Assembly (NCBI GenBank): GCA_902805475.1
Contig: CADCSX010000005.1
Span: 1,251,501-1,315,500, forward strand
DNA from: Entonaema liquescens
Lineage: Eukaryota; Ascomycota; Sordariomycetes; Xylariales; Xylariaceae
Reading direction: 5' to 3'
DNA length: 64,000 nucleotides
This document shows positions 44,651-55,270 of this stretch, piece after piece (position 1 is the stretch's first letter; each line of letters starts with the position of its first letter). The notes beneath the pieces were generated by a model. The model was not told where the DNA came from, searched no databases, and saw only the letters and a list, made by a program, of their open reading frames with translations. A program made the translations under genes and the position numbers.

Positions 44651-46979
44651 ATGGCGACCTTTACGGCTTTGAACGGAGGTGAGCAAAAAGGGATCGAGAG
44701 GTCTGGAAGCAGTCCTACCTCGATACGGGCTACCTCCGAGGAACGAACCGTTCGCCAAATAATCACCCAGGAACCCAAAGTTGGAGATACTCCCACGAGC
44801 CAAAGAGAGCACTGGTCGGGACTAGGTCCTGAGCGCCCATCTTACCAAACTACTAACTATCCCGATGTCGAAAGCGCGCACAAGCGCAAACGCTCAATTT
44901 CAGATGAGCCACGTAGAGAAGGACCAATTGCCCGAGAAAGGGAGCAGGCGTCTCAAGTAGAGTCACGTGAATCGTATTCAACTCCGCAGAGAGATCGCGA
45001 GTATAGACCGTATAGCGAGGAGAGCCGGGAACATCACGAATCTTGGTATCCGCGGCAAGGACATGCAGATGAACGCAATGCATACGACCGGCAGAGCTCC
45101 GCAGGCATGGCTCCCTCGCCTACTGATGAGCAGCTCGGCGACACACTTCGACGAGGAACCTCCCATATGGAATCTCAGCATGATTACACGGCGACGAGCC
45201 CTGACGGTGACGATGGTTCCGTACTCTACGGTAGTGGCTCTTACAGTCAGGAACAAAGGAAAGGCGATGCTATGATTCAGTCCGATCCTAAGAAGAGGAA
45301 GCGGAATTTCAGTAACCGGACCAAGACTGGGTAACTAGGACCCCGTTATTTCGCCTATCTTATAAGTTACATCCAGGACCCCGTTGCTGACTTTTAGGTA
45401 TGGCGGCCGGCTCCGCGTCCTCTTATGTGTTGTAGGTACCTAGGCACCTCGACACGTAAGGGCGAGGTATCGGCTTTCCGTACCAACATTTATAGCTGCC
45501 TCACTTGTCGAAAGAGAAAGAAGAAGTGTGATGAAACAAAACCACAATGTGAGCTCTTCTCTTGGATAGAAACGCAATTCTTTACTTATGGTTCGAGTAG
45601 GTACCAACTGCGTTCGAGGCGGTTTTGTGTGTCACGGATATCCCAACCAGCGAGGTTACCCGAAAATGGAGAACAAACCCGCCGCTGTTCCGCTCGAATC
45701 CAAGGATCCTAGCTATGTGCCTCCGGGTGCCTATGGAATGCCTCAGCCAAACAGCAGCTATCCGATTGCGCCCCACCACCCCCGAAGCGTGATCAACCAG
45801 CCCAAGCCTATCGCGGCCAGCCGCTCCGGATAGAACCGGTGCAGGGTCGGCCGATTTCAGCGGACGATAGCCGGCAAACAGTCTCTGCTACCCTTCCTAC
45901 ACCTACTCCGTCTGCTACAAGCCCAGAAAATAACAAATTATCTTCGATATCGTATACCAACCCAGGAACTATGTTTCCCACCCCAATAAGTGCTACGAGC
46001 AGTACTATGCAATTACCAACGCCATTAAGCAGCGTCGACCGACACAAAGATTACCAGAGAGTGCCGCCATTACACGATCTTACTAGGACAGAGCATGACA
46101 CATCACATTCCGGCTCCCTCCCGCAAATCAATATTCTTCCGCCAACTCGAAGCAGCAGTCCGCCAACTCAAGGTCACCAAAGCCAACCCGTGCCACCGCC
46201 ACCACCTCCACCTCCCTCAACTACCGCCACTGACCCTCAGGAAGCGGCACGCCTCGCCTTGTCGCAACATTTGCCCCCCGATCGCGAGAGAACACAAAAG
46301 GAAGATATGCTTACAGGAAATCAGTACTATCCGTTTGACGAAGAACTAGTGCTAGAGAGGCAGAGATGTAGCGCCGCATGTTTTAGGTTCAATAACTCCA
46401 CCAACCCGAGTGTTGGAGTCTCGGCATCCGAGCGCTCTCGCCTCTTCCGAGAAATTCTACATCCAACGGAGCCTATCTTCATAAACCCGCAGTTGCAATC
46501 GTCCATTACAAATGTTGGTAGTGTGGGACAAGAAGTGGTTGTCGAGGCACCATTTACCTGTGATTATGGTTACAACATTGCTATCGGAAACAATGTTTTT
46601 ATCGGCCGAAATTGCACCATTATCGATCCCATGGAGGTCATTATTGGCAACAACTGTTACATCGGACCGAACGTCAGCCTCTTTGGTGGCACCCTGCATA
46701 CGGACCCCAAGAAACGAAAAGGCAGTAAAAGCCCCCACATTGGTGCCCCTATTTACATCGACGAAGACGTCTGGATTGGAGGTGGCGCCATAATCCTCCT
46801 CGGTCTTAGAATTGGGAAGGGAGCAACGATCGCGGCTGGTGCAGTGGTCACTAAGGTAAGTCTTTACTCGGCGATGATATTATACTTGAGACACGGTATT
46901 GATACAATTTTAGGATGTACCTCCGTTTACTGTTGTTGCGGGTAATCCTGCTCGGGTAACGCGCGGTGCTATTAGCTGA
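44651..46979 (+). CDS. Zn2Cys6 DNA-binding domain fused to a maltose/galactoside O-acetyltransferase-like domain
   Basis: The exons are 44651-45330, 45496-45548, 45601-46855 and 46914-46979, giving about 684 residues. An N-terminal disordered region carries KRKRS and KKRKRN nuclear-localisation-like patches. A perfect zinc cluster follows (Cys 228, 231, 238, 245, 248, 255), assembled across introns 1 and 2. After a Pro-rich linker with a run of Pro come the Mac segment (EKEDMLTGNQYYPFDEELVLERQRC) and left-handed beta-helix hexapeptides (YNIAIGNNVFIGRNCTIID, VIIGNNCYIGPNVSLFG). The catalytic-type His lies in GGTLHTD, and the end is VPPFTVVAGNPAR. The frame breaks once at the CCCC run 45771-45774, where one more C would rejoin APPPPKRDQPAQAYRGQPL. 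Intron 1 is unusually long (165 nt). An in-frame Met at 44603 is an alternative start. Confidence 0.85.
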
Positions 46980-48865
46980 CATGGCATAATGGATTCCGAT
47001 ACTCATCGCTTGTTGGATATCGACTACGACATCTAGTTTTATCGCCGTTGCTGTTTACATGAGCACTCCTGGCCATCTCCGCCGCTTGTGTCGTCTTCAC
47101 GTATCGATAATAATTGATTATTATGTACTGTAAAAGCCGGACAGCAGAACCGAAAATTCGACTCTGGAAACGTGAGATATGGACTGCAAGCTATGGGGTG
47201 GCTGTGTATTCGTTATATATACGACGGATTGGAGTATTTCTAATAGGAGAATACCAGGTAGCTCCGGCAGCTACCTGGTGGATTCAGGTATTGTAAAGCA
47301 AATCAACTCCTTTTTTTCTTTACTTCTAGGGGCGCATATACACGGACTTCACGAATCTCCTATCACCCCGCATATCTTGGATATGCTTTTCTTTTGGGAA
47401 TAGGAACTAGCTTCATTAACGAGATCACGGCCGTCATATACGTATGGTGTTTTACGAAGGCGGGCCGTAGTTGCGCCCTCACGCGAAGACGAAGATTTCG
47501 ACGAAAAGAGGAAGAAAGAGAGAGGGGGGGAGATACGGCATTATAGAGAGACCTACGTTAAAGATACCCGGTTTATGGATTGTTGGTTGGCAGTTTTTGA
47601 CTTAGAGCTGTGCGCGAAGGATCCGACTGCTGTGCTTGTATATTAAATTGTTAGGGGAATTGAATTATTGTTTAAACACCTACTATCCGGTCACCCTTGA
47701 CATAGGCTTGTTGATGATGTAGAATAGGAGATGGTAGTAGACGCGTGGAAGTGCATATGCGGGTTTAAAGAGTAATAAATACATGTCATAAGGAGTTATG
47801 ATACATCGCAATATGGAAGGCAGAGAGGCATGCTGTTTCTATTCGCCCCCGTCGAACGATTCGTAAACGAGCGAGCATAGGCTATTTCCGCATCTGCGGG
47901 AATGGGTTTCCTTCGTGTAGTTGTATTGGATCGTTGTATATATATCTCCGGTGGGATTTCTTTTTAACGGCATGGCCGTTTTGAGTAAAACGTAGCTTAC
48001 GCATGGATTATAGAGCAAGGGGAGTTGAGCAAGTAATTCCCAGAGCTGGGAGATATGTGCATTGTCGAATTGATCGATGCTTGTGGAGTTTGGGTAGGCA
48101 GGTAGTTATGGACTTCTTATATAGGTATGTATCGCTGGGGCTATTGCTAACGTTCTATGTAACGAGGAGATTGATTGGTTGTTTGAATATGGCATGGCGG
48201 TGTCGTTGATAGGGAAAGTAAGCTTAGATGGTTTACAAAGCCCTTTAACATATTAGTAGCTGTACAGGTCTCTAGAGAGGTATATACTTCAACATAGAGC
48301 CGCCAAGAGCCACCAGGTAGAAACACTCGGGATGAAGAGTAGGCGGCTGGATTCTGAGGGTATATCATACCAACAAACCAGATCAGTTAACTCTTTCTTC
48401 TCGCTCCTATACCCATATCATGAACCTCGACTCCCCTATATGCATTCGGTGTGGCTTTCATGCGGGATTATTGATGGCATCTGACTAGAAATTATGACAG
48501 GAATGTCCGTTCTTCTCTATCCAGCCGCAAGGTCTTTAACACATAGAAGTCCACCATAGGATCTTCTACATTGACATTCCCTAAAAGCACCAAGGTCCGT
48601 AGACTAGGCGAACTATTACATCCTAAGAACCTACAATATAAGCAGGTTTAAACATATCACCTAACGGCGAAGACATATATATACGATAAAAAGCATACGG
48701 CATAACCAGCCCCATGCGCGAGCATGTTATTCTCATCTTGCTATCGTAACCTCATCCAGCTTATCCCCGATGCTGATTCCTCGTGCCTACCTACTCGTTG
48801 GTAACGGTGCTAGGCATTCTTTTCCTAGTGCCTCATCTCAGCACATCCTTACAGTTCGTATGATT
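46980..48865. other. Convergent spacer with a strong 11-bp hairpin
   Basis: No gene was seen. A perfect inverted repeat ACCAGGTAGCT-CCGGC-AGCTACCTGGT lies at 47253-47279, about 275 bp beyond the fusion gene stop. Confidence 0.55.
47253..47279. repeat. Perfect 11-bp inverted repeat with a 5-nt loop
   Basis: ACCAGGTAGCT pairs fully with AGCTACCTGGT around CCGGC. It lies in a gene-free stretch, probably the 3' UTR or beyond the acetyltransferase fusion gene. It could be an RNA hairpin or a small transposon-derived footprint. There is no direct evidence of function. Confidence 0.85.
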
Positions 48866-50716
48866 CTACTTCTTCTGCCTCTTAGCGCTCTTATCGCTAC
48901 TGGTGCTCAGTACACTGGCACTCCTCTTATGCCCATTACTGCTCTCCGGCCGCACCCCTTTATCCTCGGCGCCATTCTCAGCGCCATCTGCATTCGTGGT
49001 TTCACCGCTCTTGCCGGCAGCATCTCCGTTCGTTTCACCATTCGTCGCAGGCACTTCGCCGTTAACCTTCTCAGTGGCGTCTCCATTGACCGCGGCGTCT
49101 TCTTTCTTCTCCTCGCCATTTGTTGCGAGAGTGTCTTCCGACTCACCAGTTTTAGCTTCGCCTTCCGACTGCGGAGGGGCCTGTGCCTTCTCGCGCTCAG
49201 CTTTCTTGGCTTTCTCGAGCCTAATCTCAGCGTCGATCTTGTCATTCATCTTGCGCATATCGAGAAGGACACCGATCGAATTGAGCAGCTTTTCCATCTC
49301 CTCTACGACCGCCTTCGTGGGCATGTTAAGTCTGCTCGGGATATCCAGCTCGGCGAGGGTATTGGTGATACGTTGGTGTTGAGCGTTGCTCTTAGTTGTA
49401 AGTATCTTATTTATTCGTTCGTAGCGGAACGTCGGCCCCGAAGGTAGACGATCATGATGTGATACACCGTAGATCTGTTCTTCCTGTTCGGTGAGCTTCT
49501 TGCGTTCGGGCTGTGCTCCCTTCTTGGCAGGACGTTCAGGTCGCTCGCCGCCCCCGATAGAATCACGGTGGCCCGTTGATGAAGCCGCAATACTTTCGCG
49601 GCGGGTTTCTGATATTGGCGTAGAGTTGGGATGATTGGAGGGGTGAGCCGAGGGATGAGCTGATGCAGGCGTATTCGCACCGTTGGCCTCCATAATCGAC
49701 TTCCGTTTCTTCGTTTTGTCTACATTCATGAGATTCTGAAGAAGCGTCTGTAATCCAGCGCTGGACTTGAACGCGTTGATGTCTTGCTCCGTGTGAGGGT
49801 AGTCGAGGCGGTTGTAAAGCTCGCGACGTTCTTGGTTGAGCTTCTCCTGGCGGGCAAGTATTCGTCGTACTTCAACAAGTAGTAGTTCTTCCTCCTGAGC
49901 CTCGTCTCTAGATCTTGACAATGCTTCTGCTGCGAACATCTTGCGTTTTGTCTCTGAGACAGGGTTGAAATTGGCCATAACTTCGTGAAGCGCAAATTCG
50001 GCCTGGGTCATGTATTGAACAGGCTTCTGAACAGCCATCATCTTCGCTGCCACTTCGTAGTACCGAGCCTTGAGATCCTCTAGAGTCCGCCCCTTAGATG
50101 CAGGGACAACAGCGGTCTTAGGATCGGTACTATCTAACCCCTCACCATTCGTCATACTCTCATCCAGCTTAGGCTGATAGTCGTACCTATCCCATATCAG
50201 AGGCCATCGAAGGTCGAAGTCCCGAGCGAGTTCGAATAGGTAATCCGTTTCTTCTTTCGTCCATTCATCGCTCTTGAGATTCGAGTTGTATTGGTCGTCG
50301 CTGTACTGAGGTATGTCCACTTGTACGTTAAACTTAGCAAATCCCGAGTCTTCAAGCTCCGCTGGCTTCTCTTCCGTGTTAGCTCCATTCTCCCCATTCT
50401 GCTCGTCCTGTGGCCTCGTCTGATCTTCCGTCTGCTTCCTCCAATGTCGCAAATGCAGTGACTGGTCGCCTCGCGCCGAGTTGCGGAAAGGACGTAATTC
50501 CCATCGCGCAGCGGGCTTTCTGCTTCCAAACCGTCTCTTTTTAAACGTAGCCAACTCCGGGACAATTGCGATGGGATTATCACCTCCTAAATTTTGCACC
50601 TCCCTTGCTAAGCCCTTTAAACTCGGTCGCAGAATATTGGGTTTCTGTTTTTTGGCTGGTCGCGAACCGGTATCAAGCGGTAGGTTGAGAACATCGCGGA
50701 CGTCGTGGGAAGCCAT
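48866..50716 (-). CDS. SWC4: SWR1/NuA4 complex subunit SWC4 (DMAP1 family)
   Basis: A single exon of 616 residues. The N-terminal DMAP1-type region (HDVRDVLNLP; KKRRFGSRKPAARWELRPF) is followed at about residues 148-182 by the SANT-like domain (DEWTKEETDYLFELARDFDL, then RWPLIWDRYDY). Next come the conserved EDLKARYYEVAAKMM and LSRSRDEAQEEELLLVEVRRIL. The C-terminal third holds LPSGPTFRYERI and a long low-complexity Glu/Gly/Asn tail ending in a Lys-rich patch. The protein is a shared subunit of the SWR1 remodeller (H2A.Z deposition) and NuA4 acetyltransferase in the nucleus. No intron or anomaly was seen. Open frames on the plus strand between 48770 and 49450 are mirror images of this tail. 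Confidence 0.94.
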   Translation of the reverse strand: MASHDVRDVLNLPLDTGSRPAKKQKPNILRPSLKGLAREVQNLGGDNPIAIVPELATFKKRRFGSRKPAARWELRPFRNSARGDQSLHLRHWRKQTEDQTRPQDEQNGENGANTEEKPAELEDSGFAKFNVQVDIPQYSDDQYNSNLKSDEWTKEETDYLFELARDFDLRWPLIWDRYDYQPKLDESMTNGEGLDSTDPKTAVVPASKGRTLEDLKARYYEVAAKMMAVQKPVQYMTQAEFALHEVMANFNPVSETKRKMFAAEALSRSRDEAQEEELLLVEVRRILARQEKLNQERRELYNRLDYPHTEQDINAFKSSAGLQTLLQNLMNVDKTKKRKSIMEANGANTPASAHPSAHPSNHPNSTPISETRRESIAASSTGHRDSIGGGERPERPAKKGAQPERKKLTEQEEQIYGVSHHDRLPSGPTFRYERINKILTTKSNAQHQRITNTLAELDIPSRLNMPTKAVVEEMEKLLNSIGVLLDMRKMNDKIDAEIRLEKAKKAEREKAQAPPQSEGEAKTGESEDTLATNGEEKKEDAAVNGDATEKVNGEVPATNGETNGDAAGKSGETTNADGAENGAEDKGVRPESSNGHKRSASVLSTSSDKSAKRQKK

Positions 50717-51550
50717 AGTGTGAGATTATCGGTGGATTATCGTAGCTTTTTGTCTTCCTATATTGTCGGAAAGTAGGAACGGCTGATAGAAGAAGACGCG
50801 GAAGTATAAGGCGAGAGGGGGGTGTGAATGGCCAAATATGGAAGTATTAAACTATATACGCGTAATAACACATGGCAGAAGAATAGAAATGGGGGTGTTT
50901 TGGGATAATTGCGATTTCCAGGCGCGTCTGTTTGATGCTTAAATTATTAGAGTGGATGACGCTATTTTACCGTGGAAATAGAGGATCGCGCATTAATTTT
51001 TGGTGGTGCAAAAGCAGTTGATTGAGACTGCAAAATTATTTGAACCTTATGCATCAAAGACGGACTATTGAAAAACAGGGGCACATCATAACTGCTAACG
51101 GCTGGCAGCTCTTACCCTTCCCGCCCTGCCACCGCTCTGCCGCTTCTCACCTAGCTCTTACCACGTGATCAATATCTCGGCTTATCGATATACCCCTGTA
51201 AGTTTAGTGCCAGGGCCTCCTTTCCAGCGGGCAGTCCAGTTAGTTACGCTTAGTGCAATGCACTCTGCCACTGAGGCCACTGGGCCACTGGGCCACTGCA
51301 GCACTCGTCTAACACCCCTGTACAAGGCCATTTTTTCGAACGTGGCACCTTGGAGAAGTTCCGCGACAGCTTCACACGGCTGGCATTAAACAGTACCAAT
51401 CCGAACAACACCCACCCTATTCGCCAAACGTCCGTCGCTAATCATTCGTCCCGCCCACAAATAAGCTACGATACGATACGATACGATACGATCAATTGAG
51501 ACTACAATCGATTTTCTTTAATAAAAAAAAGTCATAAAATCGAAACAACA
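50717..51550. promoter_or_regulatory. Divergent promoter between SWC4 and the p24 gene
   Basis: It contains a pentanucleotide microsatellite (ACGAT)n at about 51467-51492, roughly 60 bp before the p24 start, and short GGGCCACT repeats near 51280-51298. No gene was seen. Confidence 0.55.
51467..51492. repeat. Pentanucleotide microsatellite, TACGA/ACGAT x5
   Basis: Five consecutive 5-bp units lie within the presumed 5' UTR or core promoter of the p24 gene. Confidence 0.9.
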
Positions 51551-52489
51551 ATGAGGGTGCTTCTCCCCCTCCTGATGCTGGGCTCCGTCGCCCATGCGCT
51601 CTACTTCTTCCTCGACGGCACCAACGCAAAATGCTTCTTCGAGGAGCTGCCCAAGGACACCCTGGTGCTCGGGCACTACACGGCCGAGGAGTGGGACGAC
51701 AACATACACGCGTGGTCCAAGCACGACGGCATCAGCATCTACATCTCTGTGAACGTTCGTCCTCATCTTAGTCCTACCGCTTCTACTTCCGCCATTTTTC
51801 GCAAAACAACCCACTAACCCTTCCCCTCCCTAACAGGAAATCTTCGACAACGACCACCAGGTAGTCTCGCAGCGGGGCGCCGCAGCAGGGAAATTCACCT
51901 TCACGGCCGCCGAGTCGGGCGAGCACAAGATCTGCTTCACGCCGAGCAGCAGCAGCGGCCGCCCGGGTTGGCTCTCGGCCGCCCAGCCCAACGGCGGCAT
52001 CAAGCTGACCCTCGACCTCGCCATCGGCTCCTCCGAGATCGAGTCCACCGACAAGACCAAGCTCATGGACATCTCCCAGCGCGTCCGCGACCTCAACGCC
52101 CGCCTCCAGGATATCCGCCGCGAACAGATCTTCCAACGGGTGAGTTAGTTCCATCTTATTTTCCACTTCCCCATTTTGGCTTTACGTTGCATTATACCTT
52201 GAACGGGATGTAGGAAGCAGTGAGAAAAGGGGGGAATTGGAATACATCATATATTATAAAACGTGGCAGCAATAGCCTCAGATACAAACCCAAGGATCCA
52301 ACAGCGATACATATACTAACCTTACTCCCAATCCCACAGGAGCGAGAAGCCGAGTTCCGAGATCAATCCGAGTCCACAAACTCGCGCGTCGTACGCTGGA
52401 TGGTTATCCAGCTCGTCGTCCTCGGTGTTACATGCGCCTGGCAGCTGTCCCATCTCCGGTCGTTCTTCATCAAGCAGAAGCTTACTTAA
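51551..52489 (+). CDS. p24/emp24 family ER-Golgi cargo receptor (Erp1-like, alpha type)
   Basis: The exons are 51551-51754, 51837-52139 and 52340-52489, all phase 0, giving 218 residues, the usual p24 length. A signal peptide (MRVLLPLLMLGSVAHA) is followed by the GOLD-domain start LYFFLDGTNAKCFFEELPKDT. The two lumenal cysteines are in CFFEE and ICFTPS. After it come a coiled coil (LMDISQRVRDLNARLQDIRREQ), a transmembrane helix (WMVIQLVVLGVTCAW) and a short cytosolic tail (LRSFFIKQKLT). The tail has the FF and Lys residues used for COPII/COPI sorting. It cycles between ER and Golgi. The first donor is GTTCGT, weaker than the others. Exon 2 is very GC-rich. Confidence 0.93.
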
Positions 52490-53704
52490 GCCCGCTACCG
52501 TCATGTTGTTATCAGTAAAGGTAGGCATGGGAGTTCTGGTTTATACGAAAGCTGTTATGGTTAACGCAGCCTACGCTAGACGGGAGAGAAATTACGAAGA
52601 GGATGATGGTTCGGTGTTATTAGTACGGCCGGTCTTCATATACTCATTATATGCCCTTTTGGAACGGGAGTCGTCTATTGCCAGATAGAATTGCTGGTCC
52701 TGTTGGAGGAATCTTGCAGATAAAACTTTGTGTGAATTTAGGGACAGGCTGTCATGAGAATATGTTTATTTTCAGGGAATGCCATCAGGTAGTGACGGGT
52801 GCATATTAATAAATTACGGTATTACTACTGGTCCAACATGATCTAGCATCACATATCGATTGAGCGGAATATGAGTCCCAATGTATATCTCTTTGAATCA
52901 ACTTACGATGCAACGCTCAGCACCGAAATCATTATGAATCTCTTCTTTTCTGTCCTATACCTCCATCTACCAACGCAACACCCTCGTGCTTCTCAAGCAC
53001 CGACTGCGAGATCCCCTCCTACTATAGCCACTCTGTGCTCCCCTTTCCTTCATACACTACTTCTGCTTAATACAAAACCCGTCTCAACCCTCGGGTGCTT
53101 TCCCCCTGCTTCTTAATTATGAATGGTGTATAAAGGGATGGATAAAAAGACGAAACCCGATCCCAATGCTCGCCAACAGTGCAAATCCCACCAGCGCCGT
53201 GCTGCGCTCTACTAATTAAACGGCCTGTGTCTATCTCATAAAAAACGAGAGTCGTGAAAGGAAAAGATATTCATTCGTGTCTCGGGTAACGCCAAGCCTT
53301 GATCCTAATAGGAAATCATATATTCGATTGGCCGTCTTCCCGGGGCTCTGTAGGGTATTATTCCGCAAGTACGCGTAGGGTGTGATCCAGGCTGCGATTC
53401 AAAGTGTCGATAAGTATGTGTTGCTTCAAACACACGCACGTTGAATATGGCAGCATTGTTGAGGTTCTGAGCCCACGCAAGCAAAATCCATCGAGAAGAC
53501 AACTATGAAAAGGCATATAGTGACCAAGACCTAGTCAGATGAACACCTTGGACCAGGATACATTAGTAGTAGTAAAATTCGGCGCAGGAACTCCATCCGG
53601 AATCAGTTCTAGTCTCTAAGATCGCTAGTATGCCACGCTAGACTGCATTTAACCTATAAATCTATCAGCTCCATGCTCCTTATTAATACGGATTAACGCT
53701 CCAA
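52490..53704. other. Convergent 3' spacer of p24 and CK1
   Basis: No gene was seen. Short frames here lack family features. Confidence 0.5.
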
Positions 53705-55270
53705 CTAACCGCAGCAAAGGACCTTCATGAATTTCTGGAATCCTGTCGGTTGGGGCTCTGATGCTATTCCATTGCCCGCGGCCGGCGATCCTATATTCGT
53801 TTGAGGTGCCATCCTTGTTGGTAAGTTTTGGTTGCTGTTCTGGAATTGGGCTTGAGTTGAAGGAGTTGGTGTAGCCATGTCCCGAAGGCCCCCCACCGCG
53901 CTACCTCGCTGCGCTCCCGTGGCGCCGAGGGCGTTTTGCCGGCGCTTGTCCGTCGGTCTGGCTGGAGACGGAGGTGGGGGCTGCGCGGCGTTTAAACGCT
54001 CGTGGGTAAGGCCGCCAGGTGTGTTGATACGAGACTGGTTGTGCATCTCTCTAGCAGATACACCTGGTTGCTTGTTTGGGTTATGATAGGGTCCAGGCTT
54101 GTGCATAGCATCCCAGCCCTTGGACGACTCCTTGCTAATCTTCATCCAATCGTACTCGCCGTCCTCAACCTCGCCCGTGTTCTTAAGAGCCTGAGTGAAC
54201 AGCTCACGCAGGTAGTCGTAGTCGGGAGTATCTTCGAAGCCAAGATTTCTCACGTAAGTAAGGTACTTGCTAAACTCCTCTGGGAAACCTTCACATAGAT
54301 CTTTTATGGGCGTAGTCTGCTTCTTTTCACCAATCTTTTCGTACTTCTGCTTATTCGTCGCAGCCTTCAGGCCCTGCCACGGAAGCCCACCTCGGAGGAA
54401 GTACATGAACACATGGCCGAGAGCCTCAAGATCATCTCGTCGTGACTGTTCGCGTCCAAGATGGGTGTTGATACTCATATATCGCGCAGTTCCGGACAAG
54501 GACTTTCGCTCTCGATACGGAATGTGCTGTTTTGTCTTCGGGTCTCGGTACTGCTTAGCCATACCAAAGTCGACAACGTGAATAACATTCGCGGCTTTGG
54601 TACCAGGGCGACCGATAAGGAAGTTGTCAGGCTTGATATCCCTATAGATGAGATTCTTCTCATGGATGGTTTGCACCCGGGAAAGCTGAACTTTGGGTTA
54701 GTTCCTATACATAATTGGCTCAATCAATCCGGGGGAGCGAATTACCATTTGCTTTGCTACCATTACAACTGTTTTGATAGTGAATCTCCGGTTGCAGTGA
54801 TCGAACAGGTCTTCCAACGAGGGTCCTAGCAAATCTATGACAAGAATGTTATGGAGACCTTCCTGTCCAAAATAATAGACATTAGGGATGCCAGCTACGA
54901 AACGAAGCTTGTTAGTTTATGGAAACAGTACGGATAAAACGTATTAGTCAACTTACGGCATCCAACAAGAATCTTATATGTACGATATTCATCTCGTAAT
55001 TGTGGCGCATCGCTCTTCCGTGGTTCCTGCGAGGCATTTGCGGTTAGAATAGGCAGCCTTACATAACGTAGTGGTTGGAAATTGATCAAAGAGGGTAGCA
55101 GTCTTGCTGACGGGAAAGAGAAATAGAGACGCATTACTTACAAACTTAATAGCAACTTGCTGGTTGTTCAGTAAATTGGTGCCCTCGAAAATGACACCAA
55201 ATGACCCTTCACCGATCTTCTTCCCTACTCTATAGTGGACGCCCACGACGTTTGACGACGACGAGGCCAT
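53705..55270 (-). CDS. Casein kinase I, YCK1/2-type (plasma-membrane form)
   Basis: There are four exons (55270-55142, 55026-54957, 54894-54746, 54685-53705), giving 442 residues. The kinase domain starts with VHYRVGKKIGEGSFGVIFEG (Gly loop) and VAIKF (catalytic Lys). The glycine-rich start is followed by GIPNVYYFGQEGLHN, LLGPSLEDLFD, the catalytic loop YRDIKPDNFL and DFGMAKQYRD. The CK1-specific segments HIPYRERKSLSGTARYMSINTHLG and GLPWQGLKA follow. A Pro/Gln/Asn-rich C-terminal tail ends in VLCCG. The near-terminal Cys pair matches the palmitoylation site that anchors yeast Yck1/2 to the plasma membrane, where they act in nutrient sensing and endocytosis. The introns restore frame exactly. 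Confidence 0.95.

Noticed and set aside
48770..49447. Two plus-strand frames opposite SWC4
   Set aside because: They mirror the Glu/Asn-rich tail of SWC4. The real gene is on the minus strand with clear family motifs.
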